A stretch of DNA of 64,000 bases from Piezodorus guildinii. Its lineage: Eukaryota; Arthropoda; Insecta; Hemiptera; Pentatomidae. The notes below the pieces were generated by a model. The model was not told the origin of the DNA, did no database searches, and was given only the letters and a program-made list of their open reading frames with translations. The position numbers were made by a program, and so were the translations under genes. Positions 61,401 through 64,000 of the stretch are shown in pieces. The stretch is taken from assembly GCA_023052935.1 (NCBI GenBank), contig CM041294.1, positions 84,305,474-84,369,473 of the forward strand. Reading direction: 5' to 3'. Within the stretch, counting starts at the first letter, position 1; each line of letters starts with the position of its first letter.

Positions 61401-63543
61401 TTTCTAAAATAAACAAACATTTATTATAATATTGTGAAATTAAAGCTAGAAATTAAGATCTTATAAATAAAATATATTAAAACTCAAAACACTTTATTAT
61501 ATATTGGTATATCAAATACAATAATGTACACCAAACTTCCTTAGTAATGTTTCTTCCTCATAGTATGTCTCGACTAACTTGAAACCTATTCAAATAAAGG
61601 AAAAATAAGGGTTATGAACTATACTCATCTTTTTTGAATGCCCAAGGTTACTTTATTACTTTCTCGATAGATAGAGACACAAAACCACCAGCACACGAAC
61701 CTTTGTTCTGCTTTAAATAGAGGCTCATAAGGCTTATTTTTTATGCTTTTAAGTACTGGCAATGTATGATGATTTATGGATTCCCCTTCATTTGTTTTTA
61801 TAAATGAAAATGTTCCTATCCTGACATTGCCAGAGCTCATTTTTTTATTGCTTTTACTGGTTGCTGCCATTCCAGTCGTTAATGAAGGTGTGTATGAAAC
61901 TTTGCATAGCCATAGATATAGTTGGGGCAATAGATAATTATATTTGTATTTGTCTTTTTACACTAATAAATTGACTGTATACCTGCAGTATTGGAGTTGT
62001 TTTATCTAATTTTTCCATAAAAATTATAATTATCAATCAAACACTAATGTAATTAAGAAATGATGGTGGGATCGTCAAAAAATAACACATTAATTAAGAA
62101 CAATTTTTATATTTGTGTACCGATCTTTCGCCTTATATTTTGGGTCTTGATCAGGGCTTAAAAAAACAATATAACTATCAATACAATTGAAAGAAATAAT
62201 TATAAGTTGGGTACAATAATCAGATTACAGTAATAAAAATAAAATTTGGAAATAAACATTAATGTAAACTGATAATATGTTGAAGAGTATATTGAGAAAT
62301 GGAGCAACTAATTAAAGTTTAATGAAAACAATAAAGTTTTAAAGAACAATGTCGAAGTAATATTTGAGGATGTTTTTATTTTATTTTATTTATTTATTTT
62401 AAGAACAACTTTGAAGTAATATATTATTAAACTAACAATTATATGTGAGGGTGTATCGCAGGAAAATATAAAGCCAAAAGAGGGAAATATTAGTGATATG
62501 AAAAGTGTGAAAGAAAATCATAATTGTTACAAAAAGCAAAATACCTGACTGAGAGATTCCCGTCAGATTGATAGTTTCAAGTTTCATTTAGAATTATAAG
62601 TTAATTTAGAAATCAGAGTTTAGAAGAAAAAAAAGAAGGTACAATTGGGTTATTTTGAGAAGAAGCTAATTTTACTAATTAACATAACTATTGTTATTAG
62701 AGTACTATTAGTTCTTTCTTGGCTCAGAATATAGGGGATTATCATAAGACCAAATAGTGATAAATATTTTTATTAACAACAGAGTGAGGTGTAAAATACA
62801 TAGATGTTTATGAAGACTTCTTTTGGTGATCATTCTGAGATTAACTATTTCTTATCATTAAATTTCAGTTAAATAATTATAATTTTGTTAATTTTTTTGA
62901 TAAATAAAACCCTCAAGATTCAAGTACAGTAAATACATATATAAATTATTATGAGTAATATTACTCTTAATAAAGTAAGTACTTAGTATAGAAAAAGAGC
63001 AATTTCAATACGTATTATATAGGTAGTGGCAACACTGTATGAAAGCTTGTTCAATACAACAAATTCTTTATTAAGAATATTTTTTATTTTTATTGAATAA
63101 GTCTCCTAAGTGAATTTTAAGACTAATCTTAAAACATGGTATCTGAATCTGACACTTTTCTTAGTCTTTAAATATGGTATCTGAATCTGACTCTTTTCTT
63201 GAATTTTTGACGTAAGTGTGTGTGTGTGTATATTTTCTTCTTTTTTTTTTCATTAAGTTAATCATGTATAATAATCTAACTAACAAACATTTAAAGAAGT
63301 TTTATTATGTCATTTATATATGTTTAAATTTTAGTTTAATGATCAATGTTTTCATAACAATGATTCCTTCTTAATATTTTATTTTAATTGTAGGAAGTTC
63401 TTTCAAGCATGGGACAAGATGGTGTAAGAGAGGACTTTCTCCACGGTAAAGCCAAAATAGCCATCAGTTCTGAAGAACTCCAGCAAATCGATGACCTGTT
63501 TATTGAGCTTACCCCCAAGAGGGATGAGCACCATGTTTTCCAG
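55484..63543 (+). CDS. Caprin: Caprin-family RNA-binding protein, N-terminal exons (3' end beyond window)
   Basis: Caprins are cytoplasmic RNA-binding proteins that partner G3BP/Rasputin and FMRP-type proteins in translation control and stress granules. Exons: 55484-55600 (39 codons, from ATG), 55865-56107 (81) and 63394-63543 (50), all phase 0, giving 170 residues. Motifs match the conserved N-terminal homology region HR1: VMVEHKIRNLEKRK, AKLDGYRDLQKSGKDLNTDQLEAISKY (residues 40-66), LEFAKELSKHL, a long charged helix KNIKKQARKDAQEKAQQDL, and then EDFLHGKAKIAISSEELQQIDDLF. The region is predicted largely helical. Intron 1 is 264 bp; intron 2 is 7.3 kb and full of repeats. The exon 3 donor reads CAG/GCAAGT, a GC-AG intron. 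Downstream exons are not in the window. Confidence 0.9.
56108..57077. other. Caprin intron 2, left part, nothing recognised
   Basis: AT-rich; no repeat family identified. Confidence 0.4.
57078..57150. repeat. Hairpin repeat H, copy 1
   Basis: 73 bp, the most diverged copy: starts GGCAATAAATGATGATT, ends TGATATTGCC, with central ATTCCCCTTCATTTG. Ends are inverted. Confidence 0.75.
57151..58499. other. Caprin intron 2, nothing recognised
   Basis: AT-rich with several T homopolymers. Confidence 0.4.
58500..59010 (+). mobile_element. Repeat X, copy 5, internally deleted
   Basis: Starts CTGGTGTGGGCAACACACG then ACTTTCACTTACCTCCG and ends TATATATGTAAGTGAAAGG. It includes ACAATCAGTTAGTTTTATGG. 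About 510 bp against about 1.2 kb for copy 1; both termini are kept. Confidence 0.65.
59095..59375 (-). mobile_element. SINE-A copy
   Basis: The + strand shows TTTAACATCACTTTATGCT, TAATTAGGATAGGGGTCTTT and AACGAGTGCCTGA. It ends in the head (GGTTTGAACC; GTTATGCTAACAACTATACC). About 280 bp. A tail fragment of the same family sits at 59743-59775. Confidence 0.7.
59829..59902. repeat. Hairpin repeat H, copy 2
   Basis: 74 bp, GGCAATGTATGATGATTT to TGACATTGCC, followed by AAAGCTAATTTTTGACTG. Confidence 0.85.
60124..60197. repeat. Hairpin repeat H, copy 3
   Basis: 74 bp, GGCAATAAATGATGATTA to TGACGTTGCC, followed by ATGACTCATTTTTGACTG. Confidence 0.85.
60521..60931. mobile_element. TTAA-flanked piggyBac-like MITE
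   Basis: 411 bp between TTAA at 60517-60520 and 60932-60935. Inverted termini share GTTAACCGG: CCTGTTAACCGGCG on the left, CTAGTTAACCGGGC reverse-complemented from the right. No ORF. A subterminal motif TACGTC...CCCG recurs at 60817, 60866 and 60910, with weaker copies at 60596 and 60702. Confidence 0.6.
61107..61179. repeat. Hairpin repeat H, copy 4
   Basis: 73 bp, GGCAATGTATGATGATTT to TGATGTTGCC, followed by AGAGCTCGTGTTT. Confidence 0.85.
61758..61831. repeat. Hairpin repeat H, copy 5
   Basis: 74 bp, GGCAATGTATGATGATTT to TGACATTGCC, followed by AGAGCTCATTTTTT. The clearest copy: the 8-bp ends are perfect reverse complements. Confidence 0.85.
62120..62156 (-). mobile_element. Second hammerhead-like Penelope remnant
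   Basis: The minus strand reads CCCTGATCAAGACCC, a loop, GGCGAAAGATCGG. It aligns with the motif at 16220-16183 over CC.TGAT.AAGACC...CGAAA.ATCGG. Catalytic-core positions differ from the canonical CUGAUGA/GAAAC, so it is probably inactive. Confidence 0.35.
63136..63201 (+). repeat. Two-copy short tandem duplication
   Basis: ATGGTATCTGAATCTGAC followed by CTTTTCTT occurs at 63136 and again at 63174 (period 38), about 190 bp before Caprin exon 3. A (TG)n run follows near 63217. Confidence 0.8.
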
Positions 63544-63742
63544 GCAAGTTATTTCATATAAAAAAAAATTAAAGGGTCTTGTGTAAGTTTTGACCGACTA
63601 CTGAAATGTCTAAAACATATGTAGCTGAAGTTAAATACTATTAATTGTGTATTGATAAGGAAGTTTAATAAAAAATCATTTTAACCCTTTCCAAGAAAAT
63701 TAAATAGAAAAAAATAATGTAAAATCTGTTATTCAAAATTAT

Positions 63743-63905
63743 AGAGCAGCGTGGTCTAGTGGATATTGCACTAGTCTACTGTTCTCCAGGTACCAGGGTC
63801 AAATCCTGGCTGTGGACCAACTTATTCGGTTATTTCAGCCGTGTATGGTGTATAGACACCTCTCGTCAGGCAGCCTCCGTAAAGGGAATTCAAATCTGAA
63901 ATTTT
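63743..63905 (+). mobile_element. SINE-C copy
   Basis: GAGCAGCGTGGTCTAGTGG, B box GGGTCAAATCCTGGCTGTGG, then TTATTCGGTTATTTCAGCC. Same family as 33908-34160; about 160 bp. Confidence 0.65.
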
Positions 63906-64000
63906 AGAGAGGCTTTTAGACTTTGAATTTGATGCTCAATAACTTTCATTCTATGACTTTTTTCAATAAGGTTGTTCAACAAAAACGGAAAATGTTGCCT

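Noticed and set aside
57078..61831. CRISPR-like array, because of five similar palindromic repeats.
   Set aside because: Spacing is irregular (hundreds of bases to kilobases), the host is eukaryotic, and the units look like insertions.
59720..61930. Minus-strand frames at 59720-59974 and 61625-61930 share a GNVRIG.FSFI...NEGESINHHTLP peptide, suggesting a conserved small protein family.
   Set aside because: The shared peptide is just the translation of hairpin repeat H, copies 2 and 5. Outside the repeat the frames are unrelated.

Overview
The window looks like arthropod, most likely insect, nuclear DNA. It is AT-rich, its genes are split by GT-AG introns, and it carries the usual arthropod repeat load: RTE, jockey-like, RNase H-bearing and R2-clade LINEs, mariner, TTAA-flanked piggyBac-like elements, tRNA-derived SINEs and Penelope-like remnants. 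I see no rRNA, functional tRNA gene, CRISPR array, plasmid or operon structure. I cannot name the species.

Region 1 (1-25.5 kb) has no host exon I can support. It is layered repeats: tRNA-derived SINEs (families A-E), jockey-like 3' fragments, an R2-clade LINE remnant nested in another LINE (6.7-9.0 kb), copies of a non-coding repeat 'X' about 1.2 kb long, and an interrupted fold-back palindrome at 23.59-25.35 kb with a younger LINE inside one arm.

Region 2 (25.5-53.1 kb, + strand) is the 3' portion of a class V (ATP10-type) P4-ATPase phospholipid flippase gene. I reconstruct 21 exons in continuous frame, giving 1109 residues from the actuator domain to the stop. The N-terminus and TM1-2 lie upstream, probably outside the window. 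The introns hold a full-length RTE retrotransposon with an intact 1002-aa ORF and a 12-bp target-site duplication, a second RTE copy with a 5' inversion (twin priming), an internally deleted mariner, two piggyBac-like insertions, jockey fragments, and an RNase H LINE tail with a 13-bp duplication.

Region 3 (55.4-64 kb, + strand) is the 5' part of a Caprin-family gene: three exons and 170 codons of the conserved N-terminal homology region, continuing past the window. Its 7.3-kb second intron holds five copies of a 73-74 bp hairpin repeat, a TTAA-flanked element with subterminal repeats, another X copy and a degenerate hammerhead-like motif.

The two host genes are tandem and unrelated in pathway: membrane lipid flipping, and RNA-binding/translation granule biology. 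I found no convincing new multi-gene system. The best leads are structural: the fold-back element, the twin-primed RTE, the hairpin cluster, the hammerhead-like motifs and a natural substitution in the flippase gate motif.
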